From Candidatus Gallionella acididurans (GTDB lineage: Bacteria; Pseudomonadota; Gammaproteobacteria; Burkholderiales; Gallionellaceae): a stretch of 64,000 nucleotides of DNA. Positions 48,555 through 56,663 of this stretch are shown here, piece after piece; the first letter of the stretch is position 1; each line of letters begins with the position of its first letter. Location: positions 1 to 64,000 of the forward strand of contig LSLI01000010.1 of NCBI GenBank assembly GCA_001577345.1. The letters run 5' to 3'. The position numbers were made by a program, and so were the translations under genes. The notes below the pieces were generated by a model. The model saw only the letters and a list, made by a program, of their open reading frames with translations, did not search any database and had not been told where the DNA came from.

Positions 48555-48625
48555 GCGGGGCTCTTGGAGAGCAAGACGCATCGGGTGATCAAAAGCTGCC
48601 GAAGTCCGTCTGTTTTATATTCGAC

Positions 48626-48658
48626 AAATTGTCAGGCTGCATGGCTACCTGACAATTT
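48626..48658. terminator. Inverted repeat between convergent genes
   Basis: AAATTGTCAGG (48626-48636) and CCTGACAATTT (48648-48658) are perfect arms with an 11-bp loop. A second dyad GATCTGGT/ACCAGATC follows at 48707-48734. It lies downstream of both the hypothetical gene and nudC, so bidirectional termination is likely, though T-runs are short. Confidence 0.5.
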
Positions 48659-48782
48659 GGATGATTTCGCATCCAAGGAATGCCGTCGCCCGACAGCTCA
48701 CCGTCAGATCTGGTAGCGGTCAAACGACCAGATCAAACGTGCCGGTTCGCACCTTGCCAGTATCACACCCCTGTCGCCCCGC

Positions 48783-49562
48783 CTATCGGCACGCCGCATC
48801 GATCATCTGGCGGGCGATGCTCACCGGTTCCGGCAACGCTGGCAATGCGCTGCATGAGAACCATCTTGCATCTTCGATCTCCGACGGCTCGGGCTTGATG
48901 ATGCCTCCTGTGTAGTCGGCAAAGAATGCCACCATCAAGGAGTGGGGAAACGGCCAGGACTGGCTTCCGAAATACCTGAGGTTGGTGATCGTTATGCCCA
49001 CCTCCTCTAGGACTTCGCGGCTTGCGCACTGCTCCAGGGTTTCACCTGCCTCGACAAACCCGGCCAGGGCGCTGAAGACACCGGGCCTGAACCGGGGGCT
49101 GCGGGCCAGCAACAGTTCATCGCCGCGCTGGATCAGCACCATCACGGCGGGAGAAATCCTCGGGTATGCGACCAGGCCGCATGCGTGGCACAACATCGCG
49201 AACTGCCCCGCCTTGATGGTTGTGGGCGCGCCGCACTTGCCGCAGTAGCGGTGGTTCTTCTGCCAGTCCAGAAGCTGTACCGCGCGTCCGGCCAGGTATA
49301 TTTCCTCTTCGCCAGCCAGACTGAACAGGCTGCGCACCGGCATCAGCTCTCCGGGAATATTTTCGGGGAGCCGGTCCAGTTCGGCGGCATAGCAGAAAAT
49401 CCCCCGCCATTCCCCGACCAGCAACACATTCCTGGGACTGCCGAAATCTGTTGCCCGGCCGCGCGGAAAAATATTTCCTCCGGCCCTGTCAATCGTAGCC
49501 AGCAGTTGATTTTCGTATCGAAGCAGCCAGTAGCCCAATTCGTTCATGGTGTTTTGAATCAT
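48783..49562 (-). CDS. nudC: NADH pyrophosphatase NudC
   Basis: A 259-residue Nudix hydrolase that cleaves NADH and removes NAD caps from RNA. A Zn ribbon (YCGKCGAPT and MLCHACG) precedes the Nudix box GFVEAGETLEQCASREVLEE with EEVGI, and the NudC-specific SQSWPFPHSLM follows. Starts at 49562 or 49547 are both possible; neither has a good RBS. Confidence 0.95.
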   Translation of the reverse strand: MIQNTMNELGYWLLRYENQLLATIDRAGGNIFPRGRATDFGSPRNVLLVGEWRGIFCYAAELDRLPENIPGELMPVRSLFSLAGEEEIYLAGRAVQLLDWQKNHRYCGKCGAPTTIKAGQFAMLCHACGLVAYPRISPAVMVLIQRGDELLLARSPRFRPGVFSALAGFVEAGETLEQCASREVLEEVGITITNLRYFGSQSWPFPHSLMVAFFADYTGGIIKPEPSEIEDARWFSCSALPALPEPVSIARQMIDAACR

Positions 49563-49643
49563 TAAAATCGGTCAATAAGGTTGGTCAGGGCACCACTCTA
49601 TCCGGTAACGGGCTCCGTCGCTGCAACACTCTGCCGCAGAGGT

Positions 49644-50444
49644 TCAGTCGGCGACGGGCGCCTTGATCTCCTCCTGGTTGTGGCGGCTTTGCTCTTCCAT
49701 CACCAGCATTCCCAATTCCTTCTTGAGATCGTTGAATTCGGCGGAACTGGGATCGCGCGGATGCGGCATCGTGACGCTGACATCCTGCTTGATCCTGCCC
49801 GGGCGATAGGTCATGACTATGATCCGGTCGGCCAGGTAGATGGATTCTTCTATGCTGTGGGTGACGAAGATGATGGTCTTGCGGTATTCCATCCAGATGC
49901 GCAACAACTCGTCCTGCAGGTTGCGCCGGGTCAGCGAGTCCAGCGCGCCGAACGGTTCGTCCATCAGCATGATAGGCGAATCGAGCGCCAGCACGCGGGC
50001 GATCGCGACACGCTGGCGCATGCCGCCGGACAGGTCTTTCGGGTAGCGGCCGCGGAAGTCCTGCAATTTCAGCATCTCCAGCAGCGCGTCCACTTTCCCG
50101 GCTATCTGCGCCCTGCCCTGCTTCTGGATCTCGAGGCCGAAGGCGATGTTCTTCTCCACCGTCATCCACGGGAACAGCGCGTATTCCTGGAACACCATGC
50201 CGCGATCCGGCCCGGGTACCCGCACCGTCTCGCCATGGACCCGGACGACACCGGAAGTGGGCAACGAAAAACCGGCAACGGTGTTGAGCAGCGTGGATTT
50301 CCCGCAACCGGAAGGCCCGAGCAGGCAGATGAATTCACCGGCCTTGATGTCAAGGTTGATATCGTCCAGCGCCGCCACTTCGCTTCCTCCGGTGCGGAAT
50401 ACCTTGCTGACTTTTTCGATGCGGATATGCGGCTGCACGGTCAT
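49644..50444 (-). CDS. ABC importer ATPase (nitrate/sulfonate/taurine type)
   Basis: A 266-residue ATPase. Walker A is GPSGCGKST, the signature LSGGMRQRVAIAR, Walker B IMLMDEPFGALD and the H-loop THSIEES. This is the SsuB/TauB/NrtD family. It overlaps the permease gene by 4 bp. Substrate cannot be fixed from the ATPase. Confidence 0.92.
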   Translation of the reverse strand: MTVQPHIRIEKVSKVFRTGGSEVAALDDINLDIKAGEFICLLGPSGCGKSTLLNTVAGFSLPTSGVVRVHGETVRVPGPDRGMVFQEYALFPWMTVEKNIAFGLEIQKQGRAQIAGKVDALLEMLKLQDFRGRYPKDLSGGMRQRVAIARVLALDSPIMLMDEPFGALDSLTRRNLQDELLRIWMEYRKTIIFVTHSIEESIYLADRIIVMTYRPGRIKQDVSVTMPHPRDPSSAEFNDLKKELGMLVMEEQSRHNQEEIKAPVAD

Positions 50445-51274
50445 TTGTTTTCAATGCCGCGATGCCACTTGAGCAAATGGTTGTTGAGGCGGTTCATGCC
50501 GGTGTCGATGGCCAGCCCGAGCAGCCCGATCGTGAACATGCCCGCGATGATCTTGTCCGACCAGAAGAATTCGCGCGCTTCCAGTATGCGGTAACCGAGG
50601 CCGTTATTGACCGCGATCATCTCCGCCACGATCACCACGATAAAGGCTGTGCCGACGCCGATGCGCATGCCGGTCAGGATATAGGGTGTCGCTGCCGGAA
50701 GTATCACGCGCAGGAACATCGTCGTCTGGCTCGCACCCAGGCTGCGCGCGGCGCGGATGTAGATGCCGTCGACATTGCGCACGCCGGCAATGGTGTTCAT
50801 CAGGATCGGAAAGAATGCACCGATGACGATCAGGAAAATAGCCGGCGGGTTGCCCAGGCCGAACCACAGGATGGACAGCGGGATAAATGCGATCGGCGGG
50901 ATCGGCCGCAAAATCTGGATCAAGGGATTGAACAGTTTGTAGACGCGGTCGTTGGCACCCATGATCAGCCCCAGCGGCAGCGCCAGGATTGCACCCACGA
51001 CAAATCCCACCGTCACGCGATACATGCTGGCATAGGCGTCATGAATCATCTCGCCGGAAAACATCCATGCCAGATAACCGGAAGTTGCCGGGTCGTAAGC
51101 CTGCGCCGGCATCAGGTACTCCCACCACTTGGCCAGCACCCTGGTGGGTGCCGGCAGGATCATCGGATTGACGATCGCCTGCGAAGACAGCCACTGCCAC
51201 AGCGCAAGCAGCACGATGGGCACCAGCAAGCCATGCAGGATCCCGAAAGTTTTTGCCAGGCAGTTTTTTTTCAT
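50441..51274 (-). CDS. ABC importer permease
   Basis: A 277-residue inner-membrane permease with about six helices. The EAA-type loop is AARSLGASQTTMFLRVILP. It belongs to the BPD_transp_1 family of SsuC/TauC. It lies between the binding protein and the ATPase in one operon. Confidence 0.92.
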   Translation of the reverse strand: MKKNCLAKTFGILHGLLVPIVLLALWQWLSSQAIVNPMILPAPTRVLAKWWEYLMPAQAYDPATSGYLAWMFSGEMIHDAYASMYRVTVGFVVGAILALPLGLIMGANDRVYKLFNPLIQILRPIPPIAFIPLSILWFGLGNPPAIFLIVIGAFFPILMNTIAGVRNVDGIYIRAARSLGASQTTMFLRVILPAATPYILTGMRIGVGTAFIVVIVAEMIAVNNGLGYRILEAREFFWSDKIIAGMFTIGLLGLAIDTGMNRLNNHLLKWHRGIENK

Positions 51275-51289
51275 CCGGGGCGATACGGC

Positions 51290-52261
51290 TTATTTGACCT
51301 GCAACGCTTTCTTCGCGTTATCGAGCAAGTCGAGACGCACCCAGTCCTTCGCCTGCGGCACATAACCCAGCTTGCCGACGCCGTATTTCTTCATCAGGTC
51401 GGCGGTGATCTGAACGTGTGCGAGGCTGACGTCATAGGTGAAGGACGCATTGCTCATCGCATCCCGATAGTCCTGGTCGCTGATCTGGCTCTTGAACATC
51501 TGCTCGCGCACGTATTTTTCCGCCAGTTTGGGATCTTTCTGGAAAGCCCGGGTTGCTTCGACGAACAGCTTGAGCACACGCTGCGCCACATCGCGCTTCT
51601 CGTTGTACATCTTCTCGGTCATCACCAGTACACGCACCGGTTCGCCCAATGGCGTGTCATAGGGTTTCAGCACTTCAACACCGTAGCCTTTGTTGATCGC
51701 CTGCGATGATTGCGGCTCGGACTGGCTCATCGCGTCGATATTTTTCTGCATCAGCGCCTGGTTCAGGTCGGCGAACGGCATGAAGAATATCTGCACATCC
51801 TTGCCCGGCTGGTCCGACCAGGTCAGGTTGTACTTGGACAATTCGGCATACAACAACAGTTCCTGCGCACCCCCGCGTGCCACACCCACCCTCCTGCCCC
51901 TGAGGTCGGCAACCGACCTGATGTTCAGGTCGGGACGGGCAACGATGCGCGCGCCGCCCTTGGCAAAACCCGCCACCACGTATATCGGCACTCCGCTGGC
52001 GCGGCCGGCGACAGCCGCATCGAGCGCGCTCGCCGCGATGTCGATCTCGCCGGCAATCGTCGCGGGCAGTATGTCCAGCCCCTTGGCAAACATCCGCTCC
52101 TCGATCACCAGGTTGTATTTTGGAGCCAGCTCCTTCATGTACGAGACCGCCCCGTAATGGGCGAACTTCAGGTTGCCCAGCCTGACCACATCCGGCTCAG
52201 CCTGAACGGCCATCGTCAAAAACAGGCTGCACACCAACAAAACCAGCTTTGAGATTTTCAT
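51290..52261 (-). CDS. ABC importer substrate-binding protein
   Basis: A 323-residue periplasmic binding protein with signal MKISKLVLLVCSLFLTMAVQ and cleavage near QAEP. The NMT1/SsuA-like fold is seen in LATIAGEIDI-type blocks (LPATIAGEIDIAASALDAAV) and VADLRGRRVGVARGG. I chose ATG 52261 over the upstream 52306 because it starts the signal peptide. First gene of the operon. Ligand unknown; sulfonates, nitrate, thiamine precursors or other small anions are possible. Confidence 0.9.
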   Translation of the reverse strand: MKISKLVLLVCSLFLTMAVQAEPDVVRLGNLKFAHYGAVSYMKELAPKYNLVIEERMFAKGLDILPATIAGEIDIAASALDAAVAGRASGVPIYVVAGFAKGGARIVARPDLNIRSVADLRGRRVGVARGGAQELLLYAELSKYNLTWSDQPGKDVQIFFMPFADLNQALMQKNIDAMSQSEPQSSQAINKGYGVEVLKPYDTPLGEPVRVLVMTEKMYNEKRDVAQRVLKLFVEATRAFQKDPKLAEKYVREQMFKSQISDQDYRDAMSNASFTYDVSLAHVQITADLMKKYGVGKLGYVPQAKDWVRLDLLDNAKKALQVK

Positions 52262-52428
52262 GTCAACCCGCCTGAATAATTTGAACATGGCGCTGAAGCA
52301 AAGCACGCCGCGCTGCCAAAGGAATTAAGGGACCGGGCCCTTTGCTCCGGTTAATTTTCTGCAATTTGAAAAATCACCGCATGGAGTCGTGTTGCATAGC
52401 AAAACTGTTTCCCCTGCGCCCCCGGTTT

Positions 52429-52929
52429 CTAACCTTGCATTTTCGCAATCAGATTTTCCAGCATGATTTTGATGTCGCCGGACGGAGGCGGTTTGTTGGC
52501 ATCCATACGCACTACTGGAATTCCGGCGGCGTTCAAGGCTTCGTCCTTTGTGTTATCTGCATTTTGCCTGCCCTCCTGCCCGGGCATTTTCCCTTCAAGC
52601 TCAATGCAGGCCAATACCACAAACGATTTATTGCAGATCGCAAAATCAACGCTCCTGCGGCTGATCTTATTGAACCATGCTTGCCAGTCGTCGCATTTTT
52701 TCACGCCTACAATGTCGGCAAGCCTGACCTGCGGCATAACGTAGTGGTCGGGCATCGCCTCGATCAACCGGTAAAACAGAACTTGCTCCCGTTCACCCAG
52801 CAGTGATTTCTTTTTAATGTAGGGGAGTATCTCCGGGGATTTTGCCTTCTTCTTTTTGTAAGCCAATATTTGCATCACTACAAAAACGATAAAGACGATT
52901 ACGATTGCCGGAAACTGCATTTTCATCAT
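52429..52929 (-). CDS. DUF2726 membrane-anchored protein
   Basis: A 166-residue protein with one N-terminal TM helix (FPAIVIVFIVFVVMQIL) and a DUF2726 domain (about 45-150): SLLGEREQVLFYRL, then VDFAICNKSFVVLACIELEG. The latter has the look of a restriction-endonuclease-like core. Function unknown. It is preceded by a short repeat (about 52972) related to the 43452 inverted repeat. Confidence 0.75.
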   Translation of the reverse strand: MMKMQFPAIVIVFIVFVVMQILAYKKKKAKSPEILPYIKKKSLLGEREQVLFYRLIEAMPDHYVMPQVRLADIVGVKKCDDWQAWFNKISRRSVDFAICNKSFVVLACIELEGKMPGQEGRQNADNTKDEALNAAGIPVVRMDANKPPPSGDIKIMLENLIAKMQG

Positions 52930-53019
52930 TACTTCCCAAAGTCGTTGGTTACGGCAGGCCGGGTTAAAGCAGCCGGGTTCGAATTTTTCTTCTGCTTCAC
53001 AATATACCTGCCACTTTGG

Positions 53020-53889
53020 TCACCGGCTGCGATGCACATGCTGCTTCTCCAGTATCACCAGCGCGATCCCGCCGAGTATCGCCATGGACGACAATATCAG
53101 GCGCAGTGTCAAAGGCTCGCCGAGGAAGACAGTGCCACCCGCGGCAGCGATGACCGGAACGCTGAGTTGCACTGTCGCAGCCTTGGCGGCTTTCAACGCC
53201 GGCAAGGCTGTGTACCAGATGGCGTAGCCTATACCCGAAGTCAGTGCGCCCGACGCAACCGCGTACCAGAATCCGGCACTGTCCAGCGAGGTTTGGTCGT
53301 ACATCAATGCGCTCAATACCCCCGCGATAGGCACAGCGCGCAGAAAATTCCCCGCCGTTACCCTGGTGGGATCACCCGCACCTTTCCCGCGCAATGAATA
53401 GACGCCCCAGGCAACCCCCGAACCCAGCATCAACAGTGAACCGGATACCGGCGGGGCTGATAGACCCGGCAACAACAAACCGACCAGTCCGGCGAATGCA
53501 AGCACAAGCCCGACCAGTTGCAGTTTCAACAGGCGTTCTCCCGCCCGGATGCCATGGCCTATCATCGTTGCCTGGACGGCACCAAACAGCAGCAGGGCAC
53601 CCATTGCCGTTGACAGGCTGGCATATGCGTAAGAAAGCAGGGCCGCATAAACAAACAATGCAAACGCCGACAACCAGTTGCCGCTTCCGCTAGTCGTGCC
53701 ACCCCTGATGCGCACCACCAGCCACAACATCATCGCACCGGAAACCAATCGTATCGAGGTGAAGCTCGCCGCATCGATGCCGGTGTGTTTGAGCGCGGCC
53801 CGGCACAGCAGCGAATTGCCGGCGAATGCGATCATGGCCAGCGACGTCAGGAAGAATATGCGGGGATACTGCATAGAAAGTTTGCTCAT
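53020..53889 (-). CDS. DMT-superfamily EamA permease
   Basis: A 289-residue, ten-helix membrane protein with two EamA halves (NSLLCRAALKHTGIDAASFT, and LMLGSGVAWGVYSLRGKGAG in the second half). It is not close in sequence to the other EamA protein at 5.2 kb. Substrate unknown. Confidence 0.87.
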   Translation of the reverse strand: MSKLSMQYPRIFFLTSLAMIAFAGNSLLCRAALKHTGIDAASFTSIRLVSGAMMLWLVVRIRGGTTSGSGNWLSAFALFVYAALLSYAYASLSTAMGALLLFGAVQATMIGHGIRAGERLLKLQLVGLVLAFAGLVGLLLPGLSAPPVSGSLLMLGSGVAWGVYSLRGKGAGDPTRVTAGNFLRAVPIAGVLSALMYDQTSLDSAGFWYAVASGALTSGIGYAIWYTALPALKAAKAATVQLSVPVIAAAGGTVFLGEPLTLRLILSSMAILGGIALVILEKQHVHRSR

Positions 53890-54053
53890 GCTCGGTTAGC
53901 CCGGGGCGCTCATGGCCCAGGGCGCTCAATGGGCAATCAAACGGGCCGGGTTGAATTGGATTTCCGCATCAAAAATACACCGGTTCGCTTTAAAGAAGTA
54001 CAAAAAATCTGCGATCCTTGCGGGACCGCAGAGTCGGATCCTAGTCGAATGAT

Positions 54054-55355
54054 TTAGATTTTCAGTCTATCCACTGCCCTGCTTACGGATTCATCACTCT
54101 TGGTAACCCTGCCAGCTGCCGCCAACAAAGCCTCCTCGGCCATCTTTTGCCTTTCCGGGCTTAGCGCTTTGGCTTCCTGAAAAGCCGCGACGGTCTGGTC
54201 GAATTTGGCATGTTGCTCAGTGGATTTCTCCACCGCCTTGTGTATCGCGTTAACGATGTTGTGGAGTTTTTCCTGCATCAGCGAAAGATTACCCAGCAAG
54301 CTTCCTTGTTTTACTTTCCCAAGATCCACGTCCAGGTTCCCGGATGATATTTGCGCCATTGCCGCGCTGGCCAGTGCCGGGTCTCCTCCCAGCGGGGTGA
54401 TAACCATGGATTCGATCAACAATCCCACCAGCACACTGAGGAACAAGGCGAGGATGACACCGCCGCCGAGAATAATCTCTGCCGTGGTAATTGCGCCCTC
54501 GCGCAGTTCGGATTTTGGATAGGCGGCGAACACCTTGTAGTTCCAGCCGGCAACGTTTCGCGAGTCAACCTGCCAGCCCTCGGGAACGGATTTGATGGTG
54601 GCTGCCGCTTGCGCGGGAGTGATGCCGTTGGTGGTAAAACGGACCTTGCCAGCGCCATCCACCAGGGCCAGGAATCCGGTATTTAAAATCTTGGTCTGCT
54701 GGATGGCAGTTTGCACCCCGCCCAGGGAAGCTTCGTAACCGACGTAATAGATGCCGATCAATTGGTTCTGGCTGTCCATGATGGGCTGATACGAGGTAAA
54801 GAAAGGATTGCCGAGAATATCGACCACGCCTTCAAATCCTTGCAACGTACTGATTGCGGCAAAGGCCGGGCCCAAACGATCAAGCACGGTTCCAACAGCC
54901 CGGGTGCCGTCCGATTTTTTGACATTGGTTGTGATGCGAACAAAAGTATCACCGGACTTCGAAAAAATAGTGGCGGTGCCGCCGACAAGATTGACCAGTT
55001 TGTCCACAATGCGGAAATTAAAGGCTTGCAGTTCCTTGCCAAAAGCAAGGTTAGGAGCGCTTATGCCGGGAACGATTTCTACGGTATCGCCCGCAGAGGG
55101 TGCGCCCGCGGCGGACGTCAGGTCCTGCAACACGTTCATGGCTTCGCTCGTTCTTGCCTTCATCAGGCGTGCGGATTCATCTAGTAGGCGTTGCACGGAA
55201 TCAAGGTCCGACTGGACTTTTTCCGTGGCGGCCTGCTGCTGGTTCTGGTAAGCGTTGTACGCCAGCGCAACGGCGCTCAGGCTGATCAACACGATGGTAG
55301 GAACCACCACCGACCCGATAATTTTTGCTTTAAAGCTCATTGCCATTTTCATCAC
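54054..55355 (-). CDS. Cache-HAMP sensor without signalling domain
   Basis: A 433-residue membrane protein: TM1 at about 9-32, a periplasmic Cache_3/Cache_2-type domain at about 40-290 (FEGVVDILGNPFFTSYQPIM, GIYYVGYEASLGG), TM2 at about 303-325, then a HAMP-like segment (LASAAMAQISSGNLDVDL) and a helical tail. It ends where a chemoreceptor signalling domain or kinase should begin. No histidine kinase, GGDEF or MCP hairpin is present. It begins after a G6 tract acting as RBS and follows an 84-residue gene 17 bp upstream. Confidence 0.85.
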   Translation of the reverse strand: MMKMAMSFKAKIIGSVVVPTIVLISLSAVALAYNAYQNQQQAATEKVQSDLDSVQRLLDESARLMKARTSEAMNVLQDLTSAAGAPSAGDTVEIVPGISAPNLAFGKELQAFNFRIVDKLVNLVGGTATIFSKSGDTFVRITTNVKKSDGTRAVGTVLDRLGPAFAAISTLQGFEGVVDILGNPFFTSYQPIMDSQNQLIGIYYVGYEASLGGVQTAIQQTKILNTGFLALVDGAGKVRFTTNGITPAQAAATIKSVPEGWQVDSRNVAGWNYKVFAAYPKSELREGAITTAEIILGGGVILALFLSVLVGLLIESMVITPLGGDPALASAAMAQISSGNLDVDLGKVKQGSLLGNLSLMQEKLHNIVNAIHKAVEKSTEQHAKFDQTVAAFQEAKALSPERQKMAEEALLAAAGRVTKSDESVSRAVDRLKI

Positions 55356-55372
55356 CCCCCGTAATTGATTTG

Positions 55373-55627
55373 TCAGGCTGCTGTTTGATTGATCTCGTGA
55401 ATCAAGGTAGTAAATTCGTCCGTAAGTTCTTTGTGCTGTGTCACGATCAGATTGATAATCGGTTTGAGCGCAGTCCTGATACTTCCGATGGAGTCTGCGT
55501 TCTGTACGGAGCGGGCCAATTGGGGGTTATCAGGGAAATGATTCAGGCAGAAATCGCCAAGGACGAATTGAGCCTCAATCAAGTCAATGTTGTCCCCCAA
55601 TCTCCATGTCACTTGCGAGTTATCCAT
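55373..55627 (-). CDS. Small hypothetical protein before the Cache sensor
   Basis: An 84-residue soluble protein, acidic and helical (LARSVQNADSIGSIRTALKP, TQHKELTDEFTTLIHEIN). No family recognised. It is probably cotranscribed with the sensor. Its RBS is a run of nine G directly before ATG 55627, itself preceded by a TA repeat, which is unusual. Confidence 0.55.
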   Translation of the reverse strand: MDNSQVTWRLGDNIDLIEAQFVLGDFCLNHFPDNPQLARSVQNADSIGSIRTALKPIINLIVTQHKELTDEFTTLIHEINQTAA

Positions 55628-55928
55628 CTCCCCCCCCCAATATATATATCGATCGAGTGCGAATTGCGTTTATGCATCAAAAAGCGATTCCACTATGACA
55701 CATTTTATTAAAACTTAAAATGTGCCCATGCCCTATGCAGTTCCACATCACAGACATCCTGCGCTGAATCATATACCAAAGCAGGATGAAATGTATTCAG
55801 CCTCAACTGCGCGGGGAGAACCCGAAGCCGGCGGCATTTCTGCCGACTGTTGAGCCCGGGATGAGCCCGGCAGGACGAAGAATTGTCCACAAAAAAATCA
55901 TGGCCCGCTCCACTATATCCGGGTTGGA
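55628..55928. other. 301-bp interval with TA and G tracts
   Basis: Starts with nine C (plus strand, 55630-55638) and a TATATATAT run just before the start of the 84-residue gene. The rest is unremarkable; no CDS or RNA gene recognised. Confidence 0.6.
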
Positions 55929-56495
55929 TCAACTCCTGGGGCAAACCAGCATAGCCAGCCAATCGCCCGACGAGTCCGGAACTATGTAGAAGTATTTGGC
56001 TTGCTGCGGTGTCTGGGATTTGGCGATGCTGCCGTTTTTGCGGTATTTGATAACAGTAAGCGGCGCTATGCGCCTGCCCCTGCAATCGATCTCGAAGTAT
56101 GTGGAAGTGACGGACGGCACGCCCGCCTTGTTGGCGATGATTTCATCGCTCACCATGGTCGCCAATGCGTCCTGCATTTTGAAATCGGCAGGAAGCATGC
56201 GCCGGGCTGACTCCAGCTTCAAGAATTCCGGCGTATAACCGCTCGCGATCTTGCGGGCCGATTCATCCATGATCTGGTCACCGTCCCTGCTCTTGAAATA
56301 ACCCCAGATGGTTTTCTCGGCAATATCCTTGACCCACAGGCGCACGGTGTCCTTGTCGGGATATTGAATATCTGCGGCATCAAAGAACGACGCCTTGTCC
56401 CTGCCCACGATTCCCGCATATTGCCAGTCGGCTGCAAACGCCACGGACAGGGGCAGCAGAAACAACATGGCAAGCAACGTTCGGATGCAAAACAT
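55929..56495 (-). CDS. Exported hypothetical protein, surface-adhesin-E-like
   Basis: A 188-residue secreted protein with signal MFCIRTLLAMLFLLPLSVAF and cleavage near AFAA. The mature part (DWQYAGIVGRDKASFFDAAD, ending KYFYIVPDSSGDWLAMLVC) resembles small surface-adhesin E-like proteins. I chose the ATG that begins the signal peptide; the open frame reaches 56525 from a TTG. Function unknown. Confidence 0.65.
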   Translation of the reverse strand: MFCIRTLLAMLFLLPLSVAFAADWQYAGIVGRDKASFFDAADIQYPDKDTVRLWVKDIAEKTIWGYFKSRDGDQIMDESARKIASGYTPEFLKLESARRMLPADFKMQDALATMVSDEIIANKAGVPSVTSTYFEIDCRGRRIAPLTVIKYRKNGSIAKSQTPQQAKYFYIVPDSSGDWLAMLVCPRS

Positions 56496-56611
56496 AAACG
56501 GATTCCCCTTTCTCACCGCAAGCAATCAGCCTGGCGTGATTTTAAACGATTATCGAAAATCAGGAGACTCCATGTGCGCGGATTGCGCTGCGGGAGTGGG
56601 ATGCTGCAGGC

Positions 56612-56641
56612 AAAAAAAACCCCCACGAATAAACGTGGGGG
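56612..56641 (-). terminator. Rho-independent terminator of the porin gene
   Basis: On the minus strand CCCCCACG-tttatt-CGTGGGGG is followed by eight T. It lies 23 bp past the porin stop codon. Confidence 0.93.
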
Positions 56642-56663
56642 AAGCTCATTTCTGATAGAGGGA

